NCBI GenBank assembly: GCA_963170055.1
Contig: CAUJGJ010000242.1
Span: 2,336,977 to 2,400,976, forward strand
DNA: 64,000 nt
Direction of reading: 5' to 3'
Source: Halisarca cf. caerulea
Lineage: Eukaryota; Porifera; Demospongiae; Chondrillida; Halisarcidae
Part shown: positions 11,700 through 24,244 of the stretch, in pieces
Layout of the letters: each line of letters starts with the position of its first letter
Position numbering within the stretch: the first letter of the stretch is position 1
Made by a program: the position numbers and the translations under genes
Notes under the pieces: generated by a model
What the model was told of the DNA's origin: nothing
The model's input: only the letters and a program-made list of their open reading frames with translations
Database searches by the model: none

Positions 11700-12725
11700 G
11701 ATCTCCTTTTAATACTTAAAAGGCAACTGCTCTGCTATTGTTGCTGTACATTGCACAAGTTGTTATTGCGACCTTTTGCGCTTTAATTGACAACATTAAT
11801 TGTTATGACAAACTGAGGGTTTACAGGATACTGCCTTGACCACAGGAATGGTACCAGAAATACTGCCCTGGCGGTCTCTTTGATGTATGAGGTCATCGGG
11901 AGATAAGATAAACTTCATGTGCATATCCCCACTGGATATTGAATAAAACGCGCCCTAAGTCACTTACGTTGGGGTCCCTGACAGTCCCATCTTGACCAAT
12001 ACAAAAATTTTAACAATCTTCATTATTATTGCACAACAATGTCTAAACTTCTATACAGCAATTTTCAAGTTTCTTCCGCTAAACAGTAGGATTCACAATT
12101 TTGTTTATCAGGTGATCAAATTGAGTAGCCGTTTTGTCAGCCATTGTGTCGGACATCTTTAGGTTCACCTTTTTTACCACTGTGCATGCGCAAGAACACA
12201 TGTAGGTTTACATGGCGCTATCTCCAAGACTGCTCTGTTTGCTTTCTTTGTTGTTTCGATGAAGTCTATAGGACGTCTTTTTTTCTCTGACAACTTTCTT
12301 CGGGTACAAGCTGTAAAAATGACACAATATAGAAATTACACCCTGCTGGCAAATTTTACTAATAAACAGGTGGTCCTGTTTTGCTTGAAGTTGAACATGT
12401 TCTATCTATGGTTTCGTAAGAAGTGATTTAGCCGGAAAAAGTAAGAAAAGTGAAATGTGAAGGACATAAAAATGTATTGATTGACAAATTACAGTTCAAG
12501 ATCGTTCGCGTGTTGCACACTTTTGCTGTTGTGTTCCACGTACTTGGAACACTTGCCTCTATGATTTGACTAACTACTGTTCATGTGCACCACTTTGCAC
12601 CATCATGTGATAAATTTATACACATTTGATTGACATAATATGCAATGTGTGATTGTATCTGATATGATAGAGACTCATTGCTAAGTTGACTTATGATATA
12701 ATATGACTTTCAAACAAATAAATTC
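11700..12725. other. Intergenic DNA between genes 1 and 2, nothing recognised
   Basis: No open frame of note and no match to the cluster exons. The equivalent interval between genes 3 and 4 (43659-45202) is about 2.9 kb shorter. This region up to about 14390 is therefore either an insertion here or a deletion there. Confidence 0.4.
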
Positions 12726-12924
12726 TAACGTAAGAGATCGATTGTACAAAATCAATGCACACAACGTTTCGACCGCGTAGGCCTTCATCAGCTGTATAAA
12801 ACATTTTATAGAGCTGATAAAGCCTGCTATATAGCTGTATATAATGTTTTATGCAGTTGATGAAGGCCTACGTGGCTGGCAAAAGTTGTGTGCATTGATT
12901 TTGTACAATTGATCTGTTACGTTA
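12726..12924. mobile_element. Palindromic element with hammerhead-like core motifs
   Basis: Long inverted repeat with arms of about 75 bp: it begins taacgtaagagatcgattg and ends caattgatctgttacgtta. The minus strand of the left arm reads CTGATGA, then a GGCC-rich 14-nt segment, then GAAAC (12791 down to 12766). These are the two conserved core boxes of hammerhead ribozymes, spaced for a short stem II. The right arm carries a decayed version (TTGATGA and a lost GAAAC). Such motifs are known from the terminal repeats of Penelope-like retroelements. The family assignment here is inference. Confidence 0.45.
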
Positions 12925-14390
12925 GATTTGTTCAAAAGTTATATTAGATCATGATTATATCTGATCGAATGTAAACTGACACTTCACATTTCATTTAACA
13001 TCCTGCTGCATGATATTATTATGCGTGCAGCTCATTCTCACTGGTATTTGCTGGTATATGCCATGTTCTAAATTATTCATGTAATACAGCAAAGAAAACA
13101 TTTAATTGAGTACATGAAGTAATCATCTTGACCATTGGTTGTCAAAGTCTAAGTCTGAGAGATGTACGTAATACATTCATGGAACATGCAGATTATAATG
13201 TGACATCAGTGGACTTTCAAACTGATATAGCAATTGAGCATATGCACATTTACGTATTATATTAGTTAGATTCTGACTTTAAGTGGATTATACCATGTGA
13301 AATGTGTCTGAAGACAGCCCTTTGCAGAAACCATGGATTTCATATCAATAAAACAAATCTAATGTAACCCAAGATTGAACCTAAGTATTTCATACACAGC
13401 AGCCTGTGTCAGACCTGTAATCCAACCACCTGAATACGTCAAGTCCACAACATGCACGTACGTACGTACATAAATCATCTAAAACACAATGCAATGCAGA
13501 TTGGCCACACATCTCAGAAACAGATTTCATGTATGAGCAGCAAGTTCAAGTATATATGTGTGATGTATGTTCAATCAATATGAACTTCATGGATTCAAAA
13601 GAGTAGACTTCTTGAAAAAATGTGAACTATTCATTCAAATAGAACCAAATGATAAATCAAAAATGTTTGCAACTTTGTTTCTATCAGTCATGCAGTTGTG
13701 TGGTGATACATGAATTATTATTATTAATGATATTACTGATTATTGAGGTAAATTGACAATAGTATTATGTCGAGGAAGCACAAAATAATTATTATTATAA
13801 TACCTCTATATATAGGACCATGGACTGTGCCTTGGCATCTTGTGCAGATTACGTGCAATGGTCCATGTCACATGCATTGCTTAGTGCTATTTTCAATTTG
13901 AATGTTCAAGCTGGCCAAATTGAACCAAGCATTGCAAATCAATTGAATCATGTACAATGAAAAGTGACCAGTTATTTTGTAAATTTAAGTCACCAGAAGA
14001 AATAAAATTAAATATTTAACATAACAGATTGGTGTAAATCACTGATGCATAACTCAACCAAATTGAATGTCAAATGTCACAAATTAATAAACATTACACT
14101 GTTGTACATGCAGTCTTGCCTCACGAGAACTGATACTGTAGTCTACACAGTGTCTTGCAAGCATGTGGCAAGTGAGTAAACAATTAACAAAACTACTAAC
14201 TTTGTATCTGGCCATTGTAATACCATTGCACTCAATCTATATAGCATTACAACTCAAAACATGAGCACACACATTAGTTTTGAATTTATAAGCAGCAGTC
14301 AAAATGGAATTGAACACAATTCAATTTCTATTTCAAAATTATATTTCGTTTTTAGCAATTGTGAGGTTCTGAACTTTGTTGGCAACTAGT
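12925..14390. other. Intergenic DNA, nothing recognised
   Basis: AT-rich sequence without a convincing coding frame, exon homologous to the cluster, or RNA gene that I can identify. Confidence 0.4.
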
Positions 14391-14719
14391 CATATTATGT
14401 GGTTATATATGTACAAATGTGCACCTGCATGCAATTGAGCATAATAAAGTAAATGTGTGTGAATGTTTGTGCATGTAGTTATGTGAGTGGTGTGTGCATG
14501 TGTGTGCATGTGTGTGCATTCTGTCCATATGACTGAGGAATGGAAAAGATCCATGCACTGTGTATATGTCCCGTACACCTCAGGAATGGAAGACTTCCTT
14601 ATGTGCACCTCTCACGTGCACCATTATTATTATTGAGCGAAGTGTCACCCTATTATCTAATAAACTCCTAAACTGGCATTGCATTCAACCCTGTATGAGT
14701 GTTGGATCTATCAGAAAAG

Positions 14720-14950
14720 TTTCACTGTATCACCCACCTACTGAGCACAGTACATGCACAGACTGTATTCTGACCCACCTACCAAGTACAGTACATGCAC
14801 GACTGTATTATGACCCACCTACCAAGCACAGTACATGCACAGACTGTACATGTACGACTGTATTATGACCCACCTACCAAGCACAGTACATGCACAGACT
14901 GTACATGCACGACTGCATTATGACCCACCTACCGAGTACAGTACATGCAC
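14720..14950. repeat. Minisatellite, unit about 41-54 bp
   Basis: About five tandem copies of a unit built from tatgacccacctaccaag, cacagtacatgcac and gactgtacatg, with units of alternating length. A single degenerate copy (cacccacctagtacagta) remains at the equivalent place upstream of gene 3, near 44693. The array therefore expanded after the unit duplication, or contracted in the other copy. Confidence 0.65.
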
Positions 14951-15099
14951 AAACCCCACTTGTTGGTCCCCTGCTTGAGGGCTTTAAAATAACAGGTAAT
15001 AATCCACTAAACATTTTAATTTAAAACTATTACGCATTTACATTTGTGAGAACTTAATCTAATGCACAATCAAATGTTGTCTTCCTGCTGTGTGATAGA

Positions 15100-15300
15100 T
15101 GTGTATGTAGTTGCATTCTCAAAACTACAATGTCCACAACAACATGTTCTCTCTCCAAGTCACGTAATACCTAGAAGCTATCATGAAAAACTTGTAACTG
15201 ACAAATTCCTGATTTGCTTTTCAATTATAGACTCATTTTACAAGCAATTGCAATATATTCATTTTATAAGCTCATACACTACATGTTAGCCAACATAAGA
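15100..15300. repeat. Intergenic block repeated between A and B genes
   Basis: cattctcaaaactacaatg followed by acaacatgttctctctccaa recurs at 44850-45010, with looser matches at 62050-62240 and 63830-64000. It lies between the upstream region of a type A gene and the 3-prime end of a type B gene. This supports duplication of a two-gene unit. Confidence 0.55.
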
Positions 15301-15483
15301 TAATGCAGTGTGTTGCATTACTACAGTTAATCCCCTGGCTAGTGAGAAACACATCATTTAGTTCTTTTTAGAGTAGGTATTAATATTACATTAAACTCTC
15401 AGAGGGTACAATGTATGAAGTGCTTTAGTGCATGCATGATGTCGTTAATGCACATATATAAGAGAAGAGAAAGTTATAATCAC

Positions 15484-18323
15484 TCATTTAATTGCTACTT
15501 CTTCGTAAGCTGGACTTGTTGTCATGGTAACATCAGCATAGCGGCCTTCATCAACCTTTTCGTAAATGACATCCACCCTAAGCCAGAATGTAAAGTGATC
15601 AATTGTTCATATTTCATGAAACAACCTTTAATGTACCCGGAATGCATATGCATAAGGCATGACGATGAAGGGTTGTATGTCAAGGTATATATTTCAGTTG
15701 CGCTAACATGGTATACATATACAACTTTTATGGTCATGTTCTACATAATGCACAAGCAATGTGTGACTGACTTGTTTTCAGCTGTAGGGTCCGTCTCAGT
15801 TGATGTAGGATGCTTTTTCCATTTACTCAGTTTGTAGACTCCACACACTATTCCTAACACCAGCAATACAGCCACCACACCAATAGCTATCCCTCCAAAT
15901 AGCACCCCTACAGTCATGGCAGTGTTGTCATCCACAGCAGCACTCAGCAATACTATTGAACAGGATCAATGGATGAATGCAGGCATACGACGTTATGCAT
16001 AATACTGTAGTGAATGCAAGATTACTGCAAGTATTATACACATGAATTGGAATACAGCTTTTCCTTACTGTATTCTGTGTCTCCCTTATTCTTCCCATTC
16101 CCAGTTGATACAAGAACTAAGAACATGTAGCCAACTTTAGAGTTTAGACCCAAAATGGCAATACTTGAACTTGTAGTGTTAACACTTCCTCTAGAACTGC
16201 CATCAACTGATTTGTAGGAGACAATGTACAAAGGAAATCCTCTAGCTTCCGTGAGGGACAGTGGTTGCCAGGATAAGAGGACAGAACCATCATGATTCCA
16301 GCTAGCTTTTAAACTGCCAACAGGTTTGGTGGGTACTGCAATCAACAATTTTGCAATAATGATAATTATACATAACACAATAAGTTCAACTTGGTATAAA
16401 GTACAACTGCATGGTACAATGTCATTCATATGCTCTCAAGATACACACACTATGGATTAGTCAAAAACATCTGCAATAAAATTGTAATACCTCCTTCCTT
16501 TGAAAACACCACAATTGCTGCTCTTTCTCCAAAGCCTTTTCTTGTACGAGCTCTCACTACTGCTTTGTATGGAACCTCAATCTCTGCAGGAATGGGCAAA
16601 GTAAAAAGTTATTTTGCATTGTGAAGGGTAAAATCCCAAACGATAACTCACGAAGTCCATTCAGTGTAATTGATTCACTGGATGCTCTCAATGCTCTTTC
16701 CACCCCACCAATAGGACCATATGTAACTTCATAGTCTAGAAGTCTACCATTGGAGTTGGTTGGTCTTTGCCAAGTGATTCTGACACTTCCATTTGACATT
16801 GGCACTGACATGAGGCTTTCTATTGGTTCTGGAACTATGACACAATTATATCCTAGATATATTACCTCATCATAATGTAGTTTGAATTTAAATTAAACAC
16901 ATCATTCTTGTAAAGATACTTTTATGGAGAAGAGGAGTATATTCATGGTTACTGATGTATAAATTATATATTAATTTTTTTAATTTTTATTTAATTATTT
17001 TTTTTTTAATTGTGCATAAACTGTGCATGTACTCACGGTCATCAGAAGTGCTGATTTGGGATCCTGTACTAAATGGTCCTGTACCATTCACAGTAGAGGC
17101 AGCCACTCTCACTGTATACTCTGTACCTGGACTCAGTCCTGTGATGTTGTAGGTGATGAGCTCTGGAGTGCTGAAGGTAGGGTTTGGTGGACGAACAGTG
17201 CTATTTCGAATTTCAGGGGATGCCTCAACCATATAGTTAGTAATGATTCCATTCCTACCACCAGCTAAGGGTATGTCCCAAGCCACATGGATCCAATTAG
17301 ATCCCTTTTTCACACTTCTTGTATTAAGAGGTTGGCCACTGGGAACTAAGGAAGAATGAGATCTACAAGTCTAGAAACTCATGAGATTCACACCAAGAGT
17401 GGATCACTAACAACCGCAAATTTATTTAGTAATTATGATGAAACTCACCATCACTGTATGTCCTAGCAGTACCAGTCACAGGTACACTCAGTCCTGCTCT
17501 GTTACCAGCTTGTACTGATATGGTGTACTCTTCATATGGATGAAGACCAGTGAGGGTCAGAGTAGTGGATCTGGACGATATGTGTGTGCTAGGTTTGCTC
17601 ATTGGAGAGCTATAGTTAATATGATACACTAATGCGTTGCTATGCTCTGACTCTTGCCATCCTAGGCTTATTGATCTGGATGAAACAACTGACAGCCGCA
17701 GTTGGGGCACAGCTGAGAAATTTGAATATATCAAGATACAAAATTTGTAGGAACTTATGCACACACACACACACACACTGTCTACCAACTACAAACATCC
17801 TTCTTCAATTTTCTAAACCTTGCACAAGTTGACAACAGAAGTTGTAAAACTGACCGGAATTTTCACACATTCGAATTAGTGCGGAAATGTCGCACATTCG
17901 TACAAGTTTACAGTTCTATTTCCATTAGAATGGATATTGCTAGTATACGGCATTCGTCATGTGCAGGTCTTCTCATTAGCCTTAAATGCAGGTGCTAATT
18001 ATGCCATTGACTACAAGTTGATAATTTACACAAAACTGTTGGACGGTATGGAAGAGGTCAAGATTAGAAGTGCCATAACTCGCTTGAATGTAATCGTATT
18101 GTACTAAAACTTCACAGAACTTTGGAGAATTACCTAAGGAATATATATAGGTATCCATGAAAAACATATTTTGTGTACTTTTCAATAATTTGCTATTTCA
18201 GCGCCATTCTCAAATGTTTGCTTTACCACGAAGTGGTCCCATTTTGCAAGTACAATCACATATACAAGCACACACGCAATCATAATCGCACGTACCCACA
18301 CATACACACACATGCAGTACGAA

Positions 18324-18377
<54 letters not shown>

Positions 18378-18419
18378 CACACACATACACACATACACAC
18401 ATACACACACACACATACG

Positions 18420-18500
<81 letters not shown>

Positions 18501-21500
18501 CTATAGTGCAAACATAGGTAAACACACAAGGTACACCTGCATAATTTTAAGACTTAGTATATTCACTCACCAGTTGGTAATGTGAACTGTTGCACTTCTG
18601 CTCTGTTTACTCCCAATCCATTGCCGGTCACATATGTGATATTATACTCAGTGTTGGGTTGTAATTGTGTTATTGTCACTGTATTAGAATAGGGAACACG
18701 TCTTGGTTGAGCACTTGAGCCAACTTCTTTATAATATACTGTTCCAGAAGGAGGGCTTGGGACCAGTGTAATGGAGTGAGTCGTGACAGATGTAAGATTT
18801 ACTCCTGTTTGACCTGCAAAATTGAGCGAATATACTACTATATCTCAAAGAAAACCTGTATGGTAAGTACATGGAATATAACCTGTAGTTCTAGCAGTGG
18901 CTGTTCTCCTGCTACCTTCGCCATTACTAAAAGTGGCCCAAACCTCCACTTCATAGGTAGCACCTTCCTCCAGACCAGTGATTGTGTACTGTGTCCGCTG
19001 TGGACCAATTGTCCTTGTACTGCTCCAGGTACTAGATGATGTCTTGTGGTATCTTAGTCTGTATCCAGTGGGATTTGTGATGTCAGATGGAGGCCTCCAT
19101 GTTACCACCAGAGCAATTTGTGTACCATGTAATCTCACATTGAGTACTTGCACAGATCCAGATGCTGAAAGCCAACAGATATATTCAGTATATACAACAC
19201 CAATGATCAAAGTTGGACCAAAAAGCCAACACCCCTAACCCACCTGTGGTGCCAATCGTTGCTCTCACAGGACCTGATCTGCTGCTAACAAAAGCCCAAA
19301 CCTCCACTTCATACCTAGTAACCGGTTTGAGTACAGGTGTAGTGTAATGTCTCAGTGTACCTGTCCTCTGTACAATACTACTCCAACCACCAGGTGATCC
19401 ACTAGATGGTCTCTCACGATATCTGAGTTGATAGGTAACAGGAGTTGGATAGTTGCTACCAGAAGGTGGTCCCCATGTTATGATCAGTCCAATTATGGTA
19501 GTGGATAGTCTTACTTGGAGAGAGGTTACTGAACCCGGCACTATTATGGTCAAGGAAAGAAACAATTAATAATACTATAGTGGTGATTAACAGCTAAGTG
19601 AATTATTTCACTCTACTCAGTACATTGGTATGTAGTTGCTGTTCCTGTAACACTTTGTCCTCTTCCAATGCTAGTAACAGCCCAAACCTCCACTTCATAC
19701 CTAGTACTGGGTTTGAGTACAGGTGTAGTGTACTGTCTCTGTGTAGCAGTCTTCTGTACAGTACTACTCCAATCACCAGGTGGTCCACTAGATGGTCTCT
19801 CACGATATCTGAGTCGATAGGTAACAGGAGTTGGAAAGTTGCTACCAGAAGGTGGTCCCCATGCTATGATCTGTCCAAATATGGTAGTAGATGGTCTCAC
19901 TTGGAGGGAGGTAACTACTCCTGGCACTATACATTAAAAGAATAAACAGACTGGTATAAAAATTAATGGTGGATTATTAACACATTGGCTGAGGGAAGAG
20001 GCAATCCACTCAGTACTTTGGTATGTAGTTGCTGTTCTTGTGACACTTGACCCTCTTCCAATGCTAGTAGCAGCCCAAACCTCCACTTCATACCTAGTAC
20101 CTGGTTTGAGTACAGGTGTAGTGTACTGTCTCTGTGTAGCAGTCCTCTGTACAGTGCTACTCCAACCACCAGGTGATCCACTAGATGGTCTCTCACGATA
20201 TCTGAGTTGATAGGTAACAGGAGTTGGATAGTTGCTACCAGAAGGTGGTCCCCATGTTATGATCAGTCCAAACATGGTAGTGGATGATCTCACTTGGAGA
20301 GAGGTTACTGGTCCTGGTACTGGAAAGTAAGTAACCATTATGAATCTATGCATTTTAAGCAATTGTATATACTCTAATGTATCAATTCATGCAAGTGAAA
20401 ATCATGAATGATAAAGTTGCATATACTGCATAAGATATAGAGCATATATTACTGTAATTCATATTGCGTATACATATTAAAACAGTTTTTTCCATTGGTT
20501 TACAGCATTTTTCAATTCATTTAATGGTCATTCCTTCCAATTAACGGATACTTTCATTACAATTAATGGAAGCACCATTGCACAAGTTTGGAGTAACTGA
20601 GGCAAAATCTAAAGGATAAAAACAAACTTTTCTGAGCGTGCTTCGTTTTTTCCTTCTTTGTCTTTGGATAAAGGACCCCTTTATAGACGGTAGCTCATGG
20701 CTTAAGTACTTCCACAAGGCACCAAGGAAGATATAAGTAATGGTTTCATCCTCCATTTACAATCTTCTTGCACCACATTACTGAGTCTTCAGCTTACACT
20801 TCTATAAAATCCCTATGCTTCTTAATGTAGGGTTTTAAAGCTTGCAAACCATATATTTCTGATTTCCCACTTCAAAGATGTACCCCTCAAGCAGTTTCTT
20901 CATAAATGCGCAAGTCTTTATAAACCTCCTAAGAAAAGTGGTATATTATCCAACTTCGAAGGGAAAGCGTTCTGAGAAAAGATGGGTATTTGGGTAGAAA
21001 ATTGCTCCAAATTTGAGCTACAGTGCTTCCGTAAATAGCGATGAAAAACACATAAATTGCAATTAAATGTACATCAATTCAAATGAATACATCATCCGTC
21101 AAATGAAATAAAATAAGCAAGTCAAGGTCAACCATAATTTATGGAATAAATATTATAGTGCACATATTCTGCAAAATGTTATATAATAATATATATATAG
21201 ATGCATATGCATGTGGGACATATGCCCAGAATTGTTGTACATAATAGCGCTCTTCAGTTTGCATATATTATAGTGAAAAAAATGGTATTTTTTGGTGTCT
21301 ATATATAAAACAATAGTTATGCAATATCTCTTGCTTCAAACTACTATTCGGACCCATAGGAATACCAAATCCACATTTAGTGAGGTTTTCGGTTCTCATG
21401 ACTACTTTGTCACATGCTGGTATGTGACTAATTTGCGCTGTTCTTCAGATTTTAGATGTCTACTGTCTAATAAACGACGGTCAGAACAAGCTCGAACAGT

Positions 21501-23556
21501 TTTATGGTGTCAGCTTTGCATTATACAACTTTTCTATGTTAGGTGTTTGAAATCATTGCTCCTGTCCTGAGTTATAGGCGCTTAAATCTTCTCATTTGAG
21601 GTCTGATTTCATGAATCTCAGCTTCCCAGAGAAATGGCAAAAGAATCCAACATGGAAAAGTTAGCAAGTACTATACTGCAGTGCAACCTCTCTAAACCGG
21701 ACACCCTTAGGACCAAATAAAATGTTCAGTTTAGAGAGGCTTCTGGATTAGAGAGATTCTAGACAGGTAGCTATAGAGAGGTACAGCAAGTAAAGAGAGT
21801 AGGACTTGAAAACACACCCAGTTTTTAGAGGGTTCCATTTAGAGAGGTTTGGTCGTGTACTACTATTCTATAGTGATTTCGGCGGGAAAAAGCCTTAGAA
21901 AGTGTTCCGCCATTTATCACCCTGAGGAATTTGCTTTTGGGTTGGTGTAGGGAAAACCTACATGTAGCTGATTCTGTATGAGACGCTTAAATTCGAAATA
22001 GTGATATACATTTGGAATGTTCACAAGTCTGTATACCAGAAAAGTCATTGTACTCTAAAGCTTGTACAAGTGAAGTGAAGTGAACCAAGATTTTCAAACT
22101 GCCTAAATAGCACAGACATCTAGCATGTGTGTATTACATAGTTAGCAAATTTATTTGTACCAATTACAATGCAATTACAAATTCCAAGAGTGTAGTCCTG
22201 CTTGTGAATCATGTCACCTGAAATGGCATACCATTGTATGTGGTGCTCTGTCTCCTGTCACTGTATGGTCCTTGTCCACCTGATGACACAGCTGCCACCC
22301 AGATGTAGTAGGTTGTTCCTCTACTAAGTGGACCCAGTGTGGTAGATGTACCAGTGATTCCACTAGTACTACAGTTAGCATTATATGGAGGATCAGACTG
22401 TGCTCCACTAGTTTTACTGTAACATACAGTGTAGGTGATACCACTTCCACTGACTGCACTCCATGACACTCTTAAAGCTAGTGATGAACCCTGTACGGTT
22501 CTAGTAATGGTGACATCTTGGACCTTGGGAGTTTGTGTTGATGGAGTTGGTGTACTAGCTGGTGTTGTCTTTGTGGAGCTTCTAATTGCTGTATACGAAT
22601 ATTAAGTGTTACAAAGCTTATGGTATTCAATCCCAGGGTGGCAGATGTGCATGTATCATTTGAGCATATATACACATCAAATTAAACAAATATATGACTG
22701 ACAGTGTTAACTCACCAATTGCCACAGTTTCAATTGTAGAAGACCCAATATGACATGCATATATCCCCATATTTTCAGGAGTCAGTGATTCGATATTCAG
22801 AATTGTCACTATACTGCTCTTTGTTTGATGAACTCCAGTAGGCAGCCTAGTTGCTGTGCTGCCAGCTCCCTTCTTCCAAGTAGGATTGCTTCCACGACCT
22901 CCATAACATACTATATTAACCCGACTTCCTTGAGTAACCACTACTCTCTGGTTGGTTACTGTCCTTCCACTCAATGTCAAAATGGCAGTAGTGGGTAACA
23001 CTGTTTAAAAGTAGAAAGCAAGACAAAAACTATAATATTACTGCACAGTATTACAGTATAAGGGTATATAAATAACATTTTAAAACGGTACAAGGATGTA
23101 GGCTTGACACAGGACCGTGCAAAAAGGCATTATCGAGAAAGCATTCTCTGAAAACACTTGGAACAAGGTAAGTTGCGAAACCGGTAGAGGGCTAGGTGGG
23201 CAAAGGGCAAGACAGGCATAGGGCTAGATGACATAGGACTACACATACATTAGGCTGGACAGGTATAGGGCTATACAGAGTTAGTTGGACTGAATGCACA
23301 CTGTGCAAATTCCTACGACCCATATGTGCAGCACATTTTAAGTATGCGCTATGGGATGTACGAATTTGCACAGTGTGCACTCAATCCAACAAAACTCTGT
23401 ATTTTCTTATTGGATACCCTAGCATATTTGACCTACCTACACTTCAGGCATAGCACCTTATCTACACAAATCTTGCTATCATCAACAGTGGGTACTGCAC
23501 AAATAAGTCCTTGACTTACCAAGAGAAATCAGAATCCATAGCCTATATTTACACAT
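15484..23556 (-). CDS. Gene 2: type B Ig-FN3 receptor with ten FN3 domains
   Basis: Spliced gene of 15 exons, about 1165 aa. Exons 5-prime to 3-prime: signal peptide 23556-23520; Ig 23000-22716; FN3 a 22588-22232; k3 20319-20017; k2 19926-19624; k1 19540-19244; j 19164-18883; i 18813-18571; e 17712-17449; f 17345-17037; g 16834-16652 plus 16583-16491; h 16335-16069; TM 15952-15772; tail 15577-15484. They sum to 3498 nt. The signal peptide reads MCKYRLWILISLV. The Ig domain shows VNIVCYG, PTWKKG and GIYACHIG and is of a different subtype from the Ig of genes 1 and 3. FN3 a opens with a Ser/Thr/Pro hinge (SSTKTTPASTPTPST). The k1-k3 repeats are near-identical (GPPSGSN, YRLRYRERPSS, RYEVEVWA), indicating recent tandem exon duplication. 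The TM segment starts near AMTVGVLFGGIAIG. The tail has YEKV, YADV and YEEV, and its first motif VIYEKV also fits an ITIM consensus. Exon i carries weaker FN3 hallmarks than the others. Confidence 0.8.
17851..17913. mobile_element. Right-end fragment of the TA-flanked TIR family
   Basis: gaccggaattttcacacatt through gtgcggaaatgtcgcacatt matches the right terminus of the complete element at 46319-47048. Only this end is present, in the e-i intron of gene 2. Confidence 0.45.
18321..18500. repeat. (CA)n microsatellite in the i-e intron of gene 2
   Basis: Long interrupted CA dinucleotide tract. The matching intron of gene 4 carries a CA tract at 48815-48990 with related flanks (gctttaccacgaagtgg on its left side). 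The tract therefore predates the duplication. Confidence 0.9.
21208..22131. mobile_element. TIR element of the TA-flanked family, with nested insertion
   Basis: Left end tgcatgtgggacatatgcc after TA, right end ...cagacatctagcatgtgtg before TA. The interior shares long stretches with 46319-47048 and 36681-37379, for example aataccaaatccacatttag. It sits in the FN3 a-k3 intron of gene 2. A related copy occupies the a-k intron of gene 4 at about 50567-51517, so this insertion predates the unit duplication. It is non-coding as it stands. Confidence 0.55.
21679..21868. mobile_element. Tigger/pogo-like MITE nested in the TIR element
   Basis: Starts cagtgcaacctctctaaacc and ends with the inverse-type sequence tttagagaggtttggtcgtg. 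This cagtg-aacctctctaaa terminus is typical of Tigger-like mariner-superfamily MITEs (established knowledge). Copies lie at 51115-51262 and 53557-53735. Confidence 0.55.
23275..23400. repeat. Inverted repeat in intron 1 of gene 2
   Basis: The left arm acagagttagttggactgaa, continuing to tgcacactgtgcaaattc, pairs with the right arm gaatttgcacagtgtgcac...aactctgt. The arms are about 38 bp and the loop about 50 bp. Probably a small MITE. The flank to the left holds short degenerate catagggctag repeats. Confidence 0.6.
23520..23556 (-). CDS. Gene 2 signal-peptide exon
   Basis: A 37-nt exon encoding MCKYRLWILISL plus one base, followed by GTAAGT. It joins in frame to the Ig exon 519 bp downstream. 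Confidence 0.65.
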
Positions 23557-23669
23557 TTTGTAGGCTTTGAAATATACCTTGGCGGACCAGGACTGAGCGA
23601 TTTACAAACATTTACTTTCAACAATTGAGTAGCTGATCCTGTACACATTTGTACAATCATTATAAAGTT

Positions 23670-23885
23670 ATACACTTGTGGGTCTACTGTCGGCAGTCTT
23701 AGGTAGTCTGGAGTGTCTCTTATCTAATTACATATAGGTGTGTACACCTCTAAAGTGAGCAGCCATACATAATGATTGTGGGATATCACCTGTCAGTTTC
23801 ATTTTCACTATCCCCTTGTCCTACGTAGATAAACAATTATAACTGGTGCACACCTCATGTATACAGGGATATTGGTGTGCTAAAA
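23670..23885 (-). promoter_or_regulatory. Conserved upstream block of gene 2
   Basis: Closely similar to 53230-53450 upstream of gene 4, from cttgtgggtctgct-like sequence through cagtttcattttcactatcc to tacagggatattggtgtgct. Less similar to the type A blocks. Inferred promoter or 5-prime UTR. Confidence 0.4.
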
Positions 23886-23956
23886 ATAATTAACATCCAT
23901 TACCATGGTAATGGTACAAATATACAGTGATTTTGTAATTCACAAAACATGGCGGT

Positions 23957-24145
23957 CTAAGTCATCGTGAGTTTATATTCGGAAACTTGTGTTTTCAGGG
24001 CAAATACCTCTCTGTAATGTTCCTTGAACACCTTTCCGAAAAGTACACTACCAATTAAACCTAAAAGCAGCCAATCTTTGCCACCGCAAGAAGCGAACTT
24101 AGCATCGTAGCCGAGAAAGTCTTCTTTGGGGATTTTAACTGCCAT
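23957..24145 (-). CDS. Possible small ORF or first exon, unrecognised
   Basis: 62 codons from ATG at 24145 to a stop at 23957. It begins MAVKIPKEDFLGYDAKF and has a hydrophobic stretch DWLLLGLIGSVLFG in the middle. An internal GTATTT donor (after EHYRE) could make it the first exon of a spliced gene. No copy is found upstream of gene 4, so it is not part of the repeated unit. The composition looks protein-like, but I cannot assign a family. Confidence 0.3.
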   Translation of the reverse strand: MAVKIPKEDFLGYDAKFASCGGKDWLLLGLIGSVLFGKVFKEHYREVFALKTQVSEYKLTMT

Positions 24146-24244
24146 ATCCTTCGGAAACTCAATATTTAGATTTCAAATTGCTCTGTTGAATCCCTGGAAG
24201 TCAACAACACTTGCCCAAAGTCCATGAACAGATGCTAAAATAAG

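Noticed and set aside
14720..14950. CRISPR-like array
   Set aside because: The units have no unique spacers. It is a eukaryotic minisatellite with adjacent degenerate copies.
15484..15577. Calling the tail a true ITIM or ITAM
   Set aside because: Only VIYEKV in gene 2 meets the ITIM pattern. In the other genes the -2 residue is Ala or Pro, and the ITAM positions hold Val. I describe it as ITAM-like only.
18210..18517. Long ORFs of alternating Cys-Val or His-Thr at 18.2-18.5, 24.3-24.8, 43.9-44.6, 48.7-49.0 and 62.7-63.1 kb
   Set aside because: They are translations of CA/GT microsatellites and have no coding character.
22214..22459. Second-frame ORFs over FN3 a and k exons (for example starting MQSVEVVSPT or MRDHLVDHLV)
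   Set aside because: They overlap real FN3 exons in another frame and recur only because the exons are duplicated.
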